A stretch of 40,648 bases of DNA from Bacteroidales bacterium UBA4345. GTDB taxonomy: Bacteria; Bacteroidota; Bacteroidia; Bacteroidales; Paludibacteraceae. Positions 31,139-40,205 of this stretch are shown here, one piece after another (the stretch's first letter is position 1; each line of letters begins with the position of its first letter). A program made the translations under genes and the position numbers. The stretch covers positions 1 to 40,648 of the forward strand of contig DGTD01000093.1 of NCBI GenBank assembly GCA_002396385.1, written 5' to 3'. Under the pieces are notes generated by a model, which saw only the letters and a list, made by a program, of their open reading frames with translations, had not been told where the DNA came from and ran no database searches.

Positions 31139-32029
31139 TTAGTTGTCTATAATTGAATCGAATACTTCCATTATTGTCAGTAGTTCGTCATCGGAAGAGA
31201 ATGGAATAGTGATAGAACCTTTCCCTTTCTGGTTCCTTGTGAAAGTAACTTTGTTGTTGAATGCCGATTTTAGCTTTTCAACAAGCGACGCATACTCTTC
31301 CGACAATGGCTCTTTCTCTTTTTTAGTGGATGGTTTACTTTGTGAACCTCCTTCTTTCTCTTGCCTTACAAGATTTTCAACTGCACGTACAGATAGGTCG
31401 TCTTTAATAATTTTGTCGAAAATTTCCAGCTGTTTGACCTCGCTGTCTAAACCGAGCAGTGCTCTGGCATGACCGTTTGAGATTTTTTTGTCTTGTACAC
31501 CCAATTGAATTCTGCTGGGTAACGAGAGTAGACGGATAAAGTTGGCAACGGTAGAGCGGTTTTTACCCACTTTTTCGCTCAATTCTTCTGCTGTGTAGTT
31601 GAATTTGTCAATAAGATTCTTGTAAGAAAGGGCAATCTCAATCGGATTCAAGTTGGCGCGGTGGGTATTTTCAACCAAAGCCATTTCTGCACTTTCAGCG
31701 TCGCTAACTTTAGTTATATAGGCCGGAATTGTTGTTTTTCCAGCCATTTTTGAAGCCCTCCAACGTCGTTCTCCTGCTATAATCTCGTATTTGTGTTCAC
31801 CAACCTCCCTAACGGTAATAGGTTGGATTACTCCATACTTCGCAATACTGTCTTTCAGATATTGCATTTCTTCCCCGTCGAAGTCGGTACGTGGTTGGTT
31901 GGGATTTTCAGTTATTTCGCTAACAAGAATTTCTCCAATACTGGAACCTGATACTTCTTCTATTTGGTTCATATCTCCCAAAAGGGAACTCAAACCTCTT
32001 GATAAGCCTAATGGTTTTTTACTTGTCAT
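31139..32029 (-). CDS. parB: Chromosome-partitioning protein ParB
   Basis: 296 aa from MTSKKPLGLSRGLSSLLGD, the conserved ParB opening. A longer start at 32062 overlaps parA and lacks family-like sequence. The N-terminal CTPase/ParB domain shows ITENPNQPRTDFDGEEMQYLKDSI and EIIAGERRWRASKMAG (GERRxRA motif). The central HTH is LSEKVGKNRSTVANFIRLLSLP. A charged linker and a C-terminal dimerisation region follow. It spreads from parS and works with ParA. I found no obvious parS palindrome in the window. Confidence 0.95.
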   Translation of the reverse strand: MTSKKPLGLSRGLSSLLGDMNQIEEVSGSSIGEILVSEITENPNQPRTDFDGEEMQYLKDSIAKYGVIQPITVREVGEHKYEIIAGERRWRASKMAGKTTIPAYITKVSDAESAEMALVENTHRANLNPIEIALSYKNLIDKFNYTAEELSEKVGKNRSTVANFIRLLSLPSRIQLGVQDKKISNGHARALLGLDSEVKQLEIFDKIIKDDLSVRAVENLVRQEKEGGSQSKPSTKKEKEPLSEEYASLVEKLKSAFNNKVTFTRNQKGKGSITIPFSSDDELLTIMEVFDSIIDN

Positions 32030-32049
32030 GGTGTAGGGAAGTTGTTTGT

Positions 32050-32862
32050 TTATTTTTTCCAATTAAGCAGTCGGGTGTTCACTTCGTCTGCCAATGCCAA
32101 ATAGTCTTGCGCTCCTCTTGAGTCGGCATCGTAGCTGATAATTGACTCTCCTGCACTTGGAGCCTCGCTTAAACGGGTGTTTCGGTGTATGATGGTATTG
32201 AAAACCATTGCTTTGAAATAGTTTTTCACATCGTCCACCACTTGTACACTGAGTTTTGTGCGAGAATCGAACATCGTTAAAAGAATTCCGAAAATCTCCA
32301 ATTTTGGATTGAGTTTCTTCTTCACGTCAAGTATAGTTTTGTATAACTTGGCTAAACCTTCTTCTGCAAGATATTCACACTGTACTGGTATAATTACACC
32401 GTCGGCGGCAACCAATGCGTTTGTTGTGATAATACCCAAGGAAGGTGCACAGTCAATCAAGATGTAGTCGTATTCTTCTTTTACAGTGTCGAGAATTTCT
32501 CTGAGAAGAAAAGAGCGATGGTCAAGATTTACAAAATCTAATTCGGCACCCACCAAGTTGATATTTGATGGAATTATTTTCAAATTATCAATGTCTGTAT
32601 CGCATATAGCTTCAGAATAATCGATGTTTAACTCTTCATTTTTGCTCTTTGTTTCTGCTGTGATGGTTAAACATTGGTATAGTGTGATAAGCTTGGGATC
32701 GTTTATGTCGATACCCAATCCTGAAGATGCGTTACCTTGTGGGTCAGCGTCAACAATCAGTATCTTTTTTTCCATTGCAGCCAACGCTGCTCCCAAATTG
32801 ATGGCGGTAGTAGTTTTGCCGACACCGCCTTTATGGTTAACTATTGGTATTATTTTGCCCAT
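32050..32862 (-). CDS. parA: Chromosome-partitioning ATPase ParA/Soj
   Basis: 270 aa. It has the deviant Walker A KGGVGKTT (11-18), DADPQGNASSGLG, and DYILIDCAPSLG as Walker B. No N-terminal HTH, so it is the short chromosomal Soj type rather than a plasmid ParA. It forms ATP-dependent dimers on DNA that move ParB-parS complexes. First gene of the parA-parB-DUF5683-mltD group. Confidence 0.96.
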   Translation of the reverse strand: MGKIIPIVNHKGGVGKTTTAINLGAALAAMEKKILIVDADPQGNASSGLGIDINDPKLITLYQCLTITAETKSKNEELNIDYSEAICDTDIDNLKIIPSNINLVGAELDFVNLDHRSFLLREILDTVKEEYDYILIDCAPSLGIITTNALVAADGVIIPVQCEYLAEEGLAKLYKTILDVKKKLNPKLEIFGILLTMFDSRTKLSVQVVDDVKNYFKAMVFNTIIHRNTRLSEAPSAGESIISYDADSRGAQDYLALADEVNTRLLNWKK

Positions 32863-32888
32863 AGATTTGGATATATCTTTTTAAAGTA

Positions 32889-32896
32889 CAAAGTTA
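32889..32896 (-). promoter_or_regulatory. -7 box upstream of parA
   Basis: Minus-strand TAACTTTG matches TAnnTTTG, 27 nt before the parA ATG. No TTTG is correctly placed at -33. Confidence 0.45.
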
Positions 32897-32942
32897 ATTA
32901 ATTATCAACAAAAATAAAAGTTTATTTGTTCGCTGTTCTCTG

Positions 32943-34862
32943 TCAGTTCTTTTCTAACAATTCTATTTCCCCATTTATGTTAATGACTAATTCATTATTA
33001 TCGAGCATCCATTTAAGCGTCTGCTTTAATGGTGTTTCTTCAATATTTGTTGTTTGATTAAGCAATATGTTTAAATCCATGGTGTTACCGGCTGCTTTTA
33101 ATGATTGCACGATTCTTTCCCTAATAAAAGTGTGGTTTTGTGGGTTGACTGGCGTCTTTTTTCTGGATAAGCAATTGTCGCATTGACCACAATCCGACGA
33201 ACTATCGTCTCCAAAATAGTTGAGAAGAATCCTGCTACGGCAGTGTACCTTGTCGGTCGCATAATCGACTACCTTGTTTATTTTGTTCATGAATTGTGCT
33301 TTCCTAACCTCATACACTTGTTTGGGGATGGAGAAGTATTTTAAATCGATCCTGCCTCTTTGTATCGTTATACAAGGTTCTTTTTTTAAAGGAATATAGT
33401 TGATGATGCCTTTTTGACGTAGTTCTACAAGTGTTTGGTAGACGATTTCTCGTGTTTGCCCGGAATATTCAGCAATGTAGTTCTCATCAATGTAAACATA
33501 GTCGCAGAAGACGCCCGAATAACAACGCATTATTGTGCACATTATGTTGTCTTCAATATCGGTGGTTTTGTATAAATACAAATCATCGCGGGTTACACAA
33601 AAAACAAATCGCGATTGGTTGTCAGTGTCCTCGTGTAGTTCTATATAACCTGCTTGTTGTATCAGTTCCAGCGCGCTTTCTGTTTGTGTTATATTGAAAT
33701 GAAAAATTTTACAGAAGTTGACGATAGAAAACGGATAAGTGAGTCCTAGTCCTTCATTTTCGGCTATTTGGAAGTAATTGAAGAGTGAATTATAAACGAT
33801 TTTTATAAAGTCTTTGTCGGGATATGTGTCAGATATCCTTTTTTTCAGTTTTGTGCCATCAGCATCGCTATATAAGAGTACAGCATAGGCTTTTTCTCCA
33901 TCGCGGCCAGCTCTTCCTGCTTCTTGAAAGTAGGCTTCAAGTGAGTCGGGCAGGTCGATATGTATGACGGTTCTGACGTCAGGTTTGTCAATCCCCATTC
34001 CGAAAGCATTGGTTGCTACAATAACTCTGCATTGTCCGCTTTTCCATGCATTTTGGCGTAAATCCTTTGTCTCATTCGATAGCCCGGCATGGTAGAAGTC
34101 GGCGGGAATACCCTTGCCTTTCAGGTATTCTGCAATCTCTTTCGTTTTTTCCCTGTTTCTTACATAAACAACCGAGGTGCCTGGCACTTTGTTGAGTATA
34201 TTGGTCATCATACCCAGTTTGTCGTCGGTGTATTTAACGACATAAGCAAGGTTTTTACGGTAGAAACTTTTCTTGTAAACGTTAGCGCCTGGTCTGAATG
34301 CCAGTTTCTCTTGTATGTCTCTCACCACATCTGGTGTGGCTGTCGCTGTAAGGGCTAGAACGGGAACGTTGGGAAAATAGAGTCTCAAATCTGATATTTT
34401 CAGGTAGGAAGGCCGGAAATCGTATCCCCATTGGGAAATACAGTGTGATTCGTCGACTGCTATCATCGACACCTTCATTTGTTTAACTTTTAAAAGGAAG
34501 TTATCGGTTGTTAGTCGCTCGGGTGATACATATAAAAATTTGTAGTCACCTAAGATGCAGTTGTCAAGAATACGGGTAATGTCGTTTTTCGATTTTCCTG
34601 AATAAATGGCTTCTGCAAGAATGCCCTTATCTTTCAAATTGTCGACTTGGTCCTTCATCAAGGCAATTAGTGGTGTAATGACAATGCAGATGCCGTCTAA
34701 AGCAATGGCCGGAACTTGGAAAGTAATGCTCTTTCCTCCACCAGTAGGCATCAATCCAAGTGTGTCGTGCCCTGTAATTACAGACTTGATGATGTCTTCT
34801 TGCAAGGGTCTGAAACTGTCGTATCCCCAGAATTTCTTTAAAATTGTGTGAATGCTATCCAT
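32943..34862 (-). CDS. recQ: RecQ-family ATP-dependent DNA helicase
   Basis: 639 aa. The helicase core has FRPLQEDIIKSVITGHD (motif 0), PTGGGKS (39-45), DESHCISQWGYDFRPSY (137-153), and the motif VI region QEAGRAGRDG. The RecQ-Ct zinc-binding module is CRSRILLNYFGDDSSSDCGQCDNC. It ends with a short C-terminal winged region, and I see no HRDC domain. It unwinds DNA 3'-5' in recombination and repair and commonly pairs with topoisomerase III. Bacteroidales often carry more than one RecQ, and this is one of the shorter kind. Confidence 0.95.
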   Translation of the reverse strand: MDSIHTILKKFWGYDSFRPLQEDIIKSVITGHDTLGLMPTGGGKSITFQVPAIALDGICIVITPLIALMKDQVDNLKDKGILAEAIYSGKSKNDITRILDNCILGDYKFLYVSPERLTTDNFLLKVKQMKVSMIAVDESHCISQWGYDFRPSYLKISDLRLYFPNVPVLALTATATPDVVRDIQEKLAFRPGANVYKKSFYRKNLAYVVKYTDDKLGMMTNILNKVPGTSVVYVRNREKTKEIAEYLKGKGIPADFYHAGLSNETKDLRQNAWKSGQCRVIVATNAFGMGIDKPDVRTVIHIDLPDSLEAYFQEAGRAGRDGEKAYAVLLYSDADGTKLKKRISDTYPDKDFIKIVYNSLFNYFQIAENEGLGLTYPFSIVNFCKIFHFNITQTESALELIQQAGYIELHEDTDNQSRFVFCVTRDDLYLYKTTDIEDNIMCTIMRCYSGVFCDYVYIDENYIAEYSGQTREIVYQTLVELRQKGIINYIPLKKEPCITIQRGRIDLKYFSIPKQVYEVRKAQFMNKINKVVDYATDKVHCRSRILLNYFGDDSSSDCGQCDNCLSRKKTPVNPQNHTFIRERIVQSLKAAGNTMDLNILLNQTTNIEETPLKQTLKWMLDNNELVININGEIELLEKN

Positions 34863-34880
34863 ATCAAAATTTTCTTATTT

Positions 34881-34912
34881 CAAAGATAATGGTTTATGAT
34901 TACAGAACCAAA
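34881..34912 (-). promoter_or_regulatory. Promoter of recQ
   Basis: Minus-strand TTTG (34912-34909), a 20-bp spacer, and TATCTTTG (34888-34881): a full Bacteroidetes-type promoter 18 nt before the ATG. Confidence 0.7.
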
Positions 34913-34924
34913 CAAAAAAGAATG

Positions 34925-34955
34925 GTTGTGGACAATTGCTAAAATTGTATATTTG
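34925..34955 (+). promoter_or_regulatory. Promoter of the LOG-family gene
   Basis: TTG at 34925-34927, a 20-bp spacer and a perfect TATATTTG at 34948-34955. Transcription would start near 34961, which rules out the upstream in-frame ATG at 34896 and supports the one at 34971. Confidence 0.65.
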
Positions 34956-34970
34956 TATAAATTTTTTGAT

Positions 34971-35546
34971 ATGATAAACCAAGTAACTGTTTTTTGTGCT
35001 TCAAGTACCCAGGCTGCTGACGTATATAAACAAGAGGCCCGTCAGCTGGGTACAATATTGGCCGAACATGCTGTTAAATGCTATTATGGTGGAGGACGTG
35101 TCGGTTTGATGGGCGAACTTGCAAGTTCTATGTTGGAACACAATGGTCATATTGTTGGAATAATTCCGCAATTTATGGTTGACGAGGGTTGGGATAATGA
35201 CAAAGTGGAAGAGATTGTTGTTCCTGATATGCAGATACGCAAGCAGAAGTTGATGCAACTTGCTGATGCCATTGTTGCCCTTCCCGGAGGTTGCGGTACA
35301 TTGGAAGAACTGATGGAAGCCATAACCGCAAGACAGTTGGGACTTATCAAAGTCCCTATTGTCTTAGTTAACGTGTGTGGATTTTTCGATCCTCTTATAG
35401 CTATGTTAGAGCGGGCTGTGAAGGAGAAATTTATGAGAAACGAACATTTGTCCCTTTGGAGTGTGGTAACTGACGCGAGCCAAGTGCTATCTGCGATTGA
35501 GGACGCACCAAGCATTGAAAATGCACGAGGTATTGCGGCAATGTGA
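34971..35546 (+). CDS. LOG family protein (TIGR00730)
   Basis: 191 aa from MINQVTVFCASS. Lysine decarboxylase-like Rossmann fold of the LOG family: CASS at the start, YYGGGRVGLMG (~38-48), PDMQIRKQKLMQLADA, and the signature PGGCGTLEE (105-113). Family members hydrolyse nucleoside 5'-monophosphates to free base and ribose 5-phosphate (cytokinin-activating activity in characterised members). The bacterial substrate is not certain here. Divergent from recQ and followed after 16 nt by the sacsin-like gene. Confidence 0.9.
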   Translation: MINQVTVFCASSTQAADVYKQEARQLGTILAEHAVKCYYGGGRVGLMGELASSMLEHNGHIVGIIPQFMVDEGWDNDKVEEIVVPDMQIRKQKLMQLADAIVALPGGCGTLEELMEAITARQLGLIKVPIVLVNVCGFFDPLIAMLERAVKEKFMRNEHLSLWSVVTDASQVLSAIEDAPSIENARGIAAM

Positions 35547-35562
35547 TAAACGGTTTAAGGTT

Positions 35563-38187
35563 ATGGATCTATTTGAAAAACTAAGTGCGAGAAGAAAAAC
35601 GCTGGCTAAACAGCTTTCCGACCCTGCGGCTGTCGGTTTTTGGCGTATGGTGGTTGACAAGTATTCTGAAAAGGCTCATTTCCTGTATGAACTTTTCCAA
35701 AATGCCGACGATACAAAGGCTACCCGCATTCGGATGATATTAATGAAAAACGGTTTGTTCTTTATTCATAATGGAACTGTCCAATTTTCACTGACTGACC
35801 CCGACGAGGAAGGGCAGGGAAAGCCTATTGGCCACCTTAATTCTATCACATCGGTTGGTGCTAGTACTAAAATTAAAAATTCCTCAATCGGAAAGTTTGG
35901 CATTGGTTTCAAATCGGTTTTTCAATATACAGAAAATCCTCATATTGAAGATGATAATTTTTGCTTTACGTTGGAAGACTATATCGTCCCTAAGCGTTCT
36001 GAAAGAATTAAAGGGTTGCGAATGCAAGGCGAGACTTTGTTCTATTTTCCATTCGTAAATGCGGATATTGCTGTTTATGAGATATCTAATACCATAAAGT
36101 CGATGCATAATCCGCTTTTGTTTTTGAATAATTTGAAAGAAATCTCATGGCGTTCTGAAATCGATAATTCAGAATTGATATGGAAAACGCAGCTTATATC
36201 TTCTGCTAAATATGTGGGTAAAGACGGATTACAAGTCACTCATAATTTTTTGAAAAGCCAGACCCCACTTTCGACCGATTATCTTCATTATCTATGGACA
36301 GACGTACAAAATGAGGAAAAAGGTGGTTTGAGTGCATGTGTAGTTTACGGTGCTACAGAGGACGGACTGGTGACTCCTCTTGATTTTGGTAAGAATACTT
36401 ACTGTTATTTTCATTTAGAAGAATCGCTCGGACTGCCTTTCTATATTCATGCACCTTTCTTACTGACCGAAAATAGGGAATTGATAAAAAAAGATGACGA
36501 TTGGAACAAATACTTATTTGGTATACTTGCCAAACTAGCTTCTTCCTTATTCATTATTTCTGCGAATGGACATTTAAAGTTAATGTCGGATTGCCTATTC
36601 TATTATGTTCCTAAAGTTTCTGATACGGAAATATATGCATCTGTTTTCGTTGAAGATTTTATTGATACACTAAAAAGATATAGCGTAATTAGTTCTTCTA
36701 TTGGAAATTACATTGTAGCGGAACAAACGTTGTTTGCACAAGATTCAAATCTTACTAAAAGCTTCACTTGCCAAATGCTGCATGATATGTGCGCTGATTG
36801 GCAGGAAAAAATGTGGGCGTATGGTTTTCTTTACACATTGCAAGTTCAAGACAGGAAGGAATACGTCGATTTCTTGACAAAGAACAAACTGGTTGGTTGT
36901 TTTTGTGATGTTGAAGATGTTCTTCCTTACGTTACTCCCGATATCCTTGCAAAACAAACCGACGACTGGCTAATGCAATTTTATGTGATGCTGTCAAAGC
37001 ATAAGTCACTGTTCGCATCTGAACTTTTCCGAAAATCAGCTCTAATTAAATGTTGTGATGGCGTGTTCCGTACATTGGTCAACGAATACGGTATTTGCCA
37101 ACTTTATTTGAAACCTTCCGATAGCGGTGCAGACGCTTATTCGCTATATTTTGTAGATCCAATTTTCAACCATACTGAATTGGCAGCATTCTGCGAACTC
37201 GCTGGTGTTGGAGAACCGTCTGAATTCACGTTTATAGAGAAGGGTATTGTTGCCAAATATAATAACCAAGATGTTGACCGAAGTCAGGTGCGGAAAATTG
37301 CTTCCGACTTGTCTCGAATTGCCATCTATTTCAGTTCTTTGGCTTTTGATGTTGATGCTAAAAAAGATCTGATCGCGCTATTAAGCGATGTTACCTTCCT
37401 GCCGACTGTCGATTATTATGGTAACACCTATTTCTCAGAACCCGACTTGGTGTATTTTGATACAAAGGAGTTAAGAGACTTTTTTGGAGCAAAAGAGGGT
37501 GTTTTGTTCTTAGATCCTTCGGTTATACTTCAAACAGAGGTCATGCTGAGGGATAAACTCTATTATTTTCTGCAAGCTATAGGTGTGTCCTTTTATCCGA
37601 GAGTTGTTGAGGACGGAATCATTCCTACAAAACAGGACCTAAAGTTCTATGACATTCACCCCAAGAGCCTAAGGGTCCACGATAATGGTTCGCAGCACGT
37701 TGTAGACAAGTATATTGACGGTTTCGACCATTTTGTTTCAAATTGGTCTGCAACTGCTTCCATTGCCTTGTACCGGTTGTTGGGTAAGATGATAGGGGAG
37801 TGTGGCGCGTTTGCGTTTAGAAAGCAGTTAAACGGCGTTTATTCGTATTATGAGAAGTCGAAACAGAAACAGACCGATGAAACTGTATACAGAACCACAG
37901 CCTTCCAACAGCTGTTCGAAACCGATTGGCTTACTTCTTTCTCAGGAGAACGTATCGGATTAGCAGAGGCAAAATCTTCATCGGATCTTTTTGAAGATTG
38001 TATGGAAAAAGAATCGGATATTTATGCGCTCCAGTTACTTGGTATCAAATACGACAATGCGATGTTGAATTTGTCACCAGATCATAAAAAACTGGTCGTT
38101 CTGATGTCAAGGTTAAAAGAAGCCGGCATATCGGAAAACGACTTAAAGGCCTTGGCTGAAGGGAAGGCCCGCATAACGTTATTGTGA
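35563..38187 (+). CDS. Sacsin-like GHKL-ATPase-domain protein
   Basis: 874 aa from the ATG at 35563 (AAGG 5 nt upstream). The in-frame ATG at 35497 overlaps the LOG gene and is not used. The N-terminal ~120 residues are a sacsin/HSP90-like ATP-binding fold: HFLYELFQNADD (39-50, N-box), GASTKIKNSSIGKFGIGFKSVF (~99-120, glycine lid). The usual DNG of motif G1 reads HNG at ~69-71. The remaining ~750 residues are mixed, with no nuclease or helicase motif seen. Related large GHKL proteins occur in defence and repair loci, but I cannot assign a role. Transcribed with the LOG gene. Confidence 0.75.
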   Translation: MDLFEKLSARRKTLAKQLSDPAAVGFWRMVVDKYSEKAHFLYELFQNADDTKATRIRMILMKNGLFFIHNGTVQFSLTDPDEEGQGKPIGHLNSITSVGASTKIKNSSIGKFGIGFKSVFQYTENPHIEDDNFCFTLEDYIVPKRSERIKGLRMQGETLFYFPFVNADIAVYEISNTIKSMHNPLLFLNNLKEISWRSEIDNSELIWKTQLISSAKYVGKDGLQVTHNFLKSQTPLSTDYLHYLWTDVQNEEKGGLSACVVYGATEDGLVTPLDFGKNTYCYFHLEESLGLPFYIHAPFLLTENRELIKKDDDWNKYLFGILAKLASSLFIISANGHLKLMSDCLFYYVPKVSDTEIYASVFVEDFIDTLKRYSVISSSIGNYIVAEQTLFAQDSNLTKSFTCQMLHDMCADWQEKMWAYGFLYTLQVQDRKEYVDFLTKNKLVGCFCDVEDVLPYVTPDILAKQTDDWLMQFYVMLSKHKSLFASELFRKSALIKCCDGVFRTLVNEYGICQLYLKPSDSGADAYSLYFVDPIFNHTELAAFCELAGVGEPSEFTFIEKGIVAKYNNQDVDRSQVRKIASDLSRIAIYFSSLAFDVDAKKDLIALLSDVTFLPTVDYYGNTYFSEPDLVYFDTKELRDFFGAKEGVLFLDPSVILQTEVMLRDKLYYFLQAIGVSFYPRVVEDGIIPTKQDLKFYDIHPKSLRVHDNGSQHVVDKYIDGFDHFVSNWSATASIALYRLLGKMIGECGAFAFRKQLNGVYSYYEKSKQKQTDETVYRTTAFQQLFETDWLTSFSGERIGLAEAKSSSDLFEDCMEKESDIYALQLLGIKYDNAMLNLSPDHKKLVVLMSRLKEAGISENDLKALAEGKARITLL

Positions 38188-38190
38188 TTA

Positions 38191-39917
38191 CTATTCGATT
38201 TCTAACCCAAGTTTGTTCGTTAGCGCTTCCAGTTCCGGATTCCTTTTCAGCATCTCAATGAAACGTTCCTTGTCGGTTAGTGCGAATTTGTTCTCGCCTT
38301 TTTCTGATAAGCGGATATTGATTCTGATTTTTCCATTGTTGAGCGACTTTGACAGAAATGTAAGCAAGTCGATTTTTTCAGCTTCCATTTCTTGTTGTTG
38401 TACTTCGTTTTCAACAACAACGTCTAGGTTATAGTTCTCGTCCAGGGTCAACAAGCATGATTGCATCGTCACCTGAAGAATCTTTTTGTCTGACATTTTT
38501 TCAGTATACACCTTCCATTTGGCACGCAGGTCATCTGCTGTAAATGGAGTCTCAGCTTCTGCCAGTTGGGCCACTCTCTCACTCTCTTCAGCTTGTTTGG
38601 TCGCATTGAGTTTCATTCCCGTTATAGAAATGCCCGGAATGTTATCTTTTTTATAGGTGGGAATAGATGCCGTGTGTTTGGCTGGTTCTCTAATTTCCAC
38701 ATTAGAGGGTGAAGTCTTCGTTTGGACATTATTTCCCTCCGTCTTAGTGAAGAAGTTTAAGATTTCGTATATAGAGTCATCGCCCCAGATAGAGCAATCG
38801 TCTACATCACTTTTTTTTTTTCGTTGTTAAGCTGGCATAAACGTATAAGTGTAAGTTCTACCAGTAAGCGTTTGTTTTTGCTTATTCTATAATTTAAGTC
38901 GCATTCGTTAGTTAAGCGAATGGCCTTGTAGAGAAAATCGGTGTCGCATTTTTGTGCCTGTTGTTTGTATTGTTCCTTGATTTCGTTGCTAACTTCAAGC
39001 AAAACCAAGGTTTGTACATCTTTACATACAAGCAGATTCCTGAAATGCCCACACAATCCGTTTATAAAGTTTTGCGCTTCAAAACCCTTATTTAGAATGG
39101 TATTGAATGTTAGAAGCGCATTACTAATATCTTCATTGAGGAAAATGTCTACTAATTGGAAGAAGTAGTTGTAATCGAGGACGTTGAGATTGGCAATGGT
39201 CTCTTGGTAGGTGACGCTGTTGTTGCTGCTGCTTGCGACCACCTGGTCGAAAATAGACAGCGCATCGCGCATAGCTCCGTCCGCTTTTTGAGCTATGACG
39301 TTTAGGGCTTCAGGCTCTGCCTTGATGCCTTCCTTTTCGGCAATACCGGCCAAATGCCTTACGGTGTCTTCAATACCCATTCGGTTGAAGTCATAAATCT
39401 GGCACCTCGACAGAATTGTAGGCAGCACCTTGTGCTTCTCGGTAGTTGCCAAAATGAAGATGGCATGCGCCGGAGGTTCTTCCAATGTTTTCAAGAATGC
39501 GTTGAAAGCGGCAGAAGAAAGCATGTGTACCTCGTCAATGATGTAGACACTATATCGGCCTATTTGAGGCGGAATACGGACTTCGGCAATGAGGCTTCTG
39601 ATGTCGTCGACCGAGTTGTTCGAGGCCGCGTCTAATTCGTGTATATTGTAGGAGCGTTGCTCGTTAAACGCTTTACACGATTCGCATTCGTTACAGGCCT
39701 CGTGGTCAGGAGTCGGATTAAGGCAGTTTATGGTTTTGGCGAAAATACGGGCACAAGTCGTCTTTCCCACACCTCTTGGTCCGCAAAACAAGTAAGCGTG
39801 AGCCAGGTGTCCGCTTTGTATTGCGTTTTTTAGGGTGGTAGTCAAAGAAGATTGGCCGACTACCGTGTCGAACGAAGCCGGACGATATTTTCTTGCTGAA
39901 ACTATAAAGTCTGCCAT
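38191..39917 (-). CDS. dnaX: DNA polymerase III tau subunit (via -1 frameshift)
   Basis: Full product, about 575 aa: zero frame from 39917 to the A11 run at 38811-38821, then the -1 frame to the stop at 38191. The joined frame has no stop between the A run and the downstream ORF (KKKSDVDDCSIW..., then VEIREPAKHT). The C-terminal ~205 residues, with EIREPAKHTASIPTYKKDNI and a helical tail (LLTFLSKSLNNGKIRINIRL), fit the tau-specific region that contacts DnaB and the polymerase core. Known tau is 580-650 aa, so the joined length is right. The split could also come from an error in the A run. Confidence 0.75.
38802..39917 (-). CDS. dnaX: DNA polymerase III gamma-like product (zero frame)
   Basis: 371 aa from MADFIVSARKYRPASF; the upstream ATG at 39959 lies beyond the promoter box and is rejected. 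Clamp-loader ATPase: Walker A GPRGVGKTT (46-54), zinc module C65/C75/C78/C81, Walker B IIDEVHMLS, sensor 1 LATTEKHKV, SRC (TILSRCQ), and the domain III helical region. Translation ends at TAG 5 codons past the A run (KKKVM). It loads the beta clamp. In E. coli zero frame gives tau and the shift gives gamma; here the assignment is reversed. Confidence 0.9.
   Translation of the reverse strand: MADFIVSARKYRPASFDTVVGQSSLTTTLKNAIQSGHLAHAYLFCGPRGVGKTTCARIFAKTINCLNPTPDHEACNECESCKAFNEQRSYNIHELDAASNNSVDDIRSLIAEVRIPPQIGRYSVYIIDEVHMLSSAAFNAFLKTLEEPPAHAIFILATTEKHKVLPTILSRCQIYDFNRMGIEDTVRHLAGIAEKEGIKAEPEALNVIAQKADGAMRDALSIFDQVVASSSNNSVTYQETIANLNVLDYNYFFQLVDIFLNEDISNALLTFNTILNKGFEAQNFINGLCGHFRNLLVCKDVQTLVLLEVSNEIKEQYKQQAQKCDTDFLYKAIRLTNECDLNYRISKNKRLLVELTLIRLCQLNNEKKKVM
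38811..38821 (-). other. A11 slippery run in dnaX
   Basis: Eleven consecutive A residues on the coding strand (GAA AAA AAA AAA GTG ATG TAG in zero frame). A -1 ribosomal shift, or one extra A from RNA polymerase slippage, opens the tau frame. Runs of 7 A in E. coli and 9 A in Thermus dnaX are known slip sites. Confidence 0.7.
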
Positions 39918-39936
39918 AAAATCATTTAGTCTGATG

Positions 39937-39944
39937 CAAAAATA
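39937..39944 (-). promoter_or_regulatory. -7 box of dnaX
   Basis: Minus-strand TATTTTTG matches TAnnTTTG, 20 nt before the ATG at 39917. It supports this start over 39959. Confidence 0.5.
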
Positions 39945-40124
39945 TGATTTTTTCTTCAATGTAGAGCCAATAATATTTTGAAAAAATGAAAAAAAAGTAA
40001 AAGTTCCGGAAGCGTTTTTGTATTATTATACCATATTTATTCATTATTCTTTTTAGACTAAATTTGAATTAGCCGTTATAAAAGAAAAAAAGAAAAAAAT
40101 GTAAGTATGACTAATGATTTTTTG

Positions 40125-40132
40125 TATTTTTG
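40125..40132 (+). promoter_or_regulatory. -7 box of the pyruvate oxidoreductase gene
   Basis: TATTTTTG, a TAnnTTTG match, about 97 nt before the ATG. The leader has a weak inverted repeat (TCCTGCA / TGTAGGA). The rest of 39,960-40,229 is AT-rich and shows nothing else. Confidence 0.5.
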
Positions 40133-40205
40133 CACTATATGCATAGTCATGTCCTGCAGTTTGTAGGAAATTGTTTAAATTATCTAACGAGTAATTTATA
40201 AATAA

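Noticed and set aside
31139..32862. parS site near parA-parB
   Set aside because: I looked for a GTTTCACGTGAAAC-like palindrome by eye and found none. A computed search of the whole genome would be needed.
38191..38700. Independent gene downstream of dnaX
   Set aside because: No start with a ribosome binding site, and the frame joins dnaX through the A11 run without a stop, so it is the tau C-terminus.
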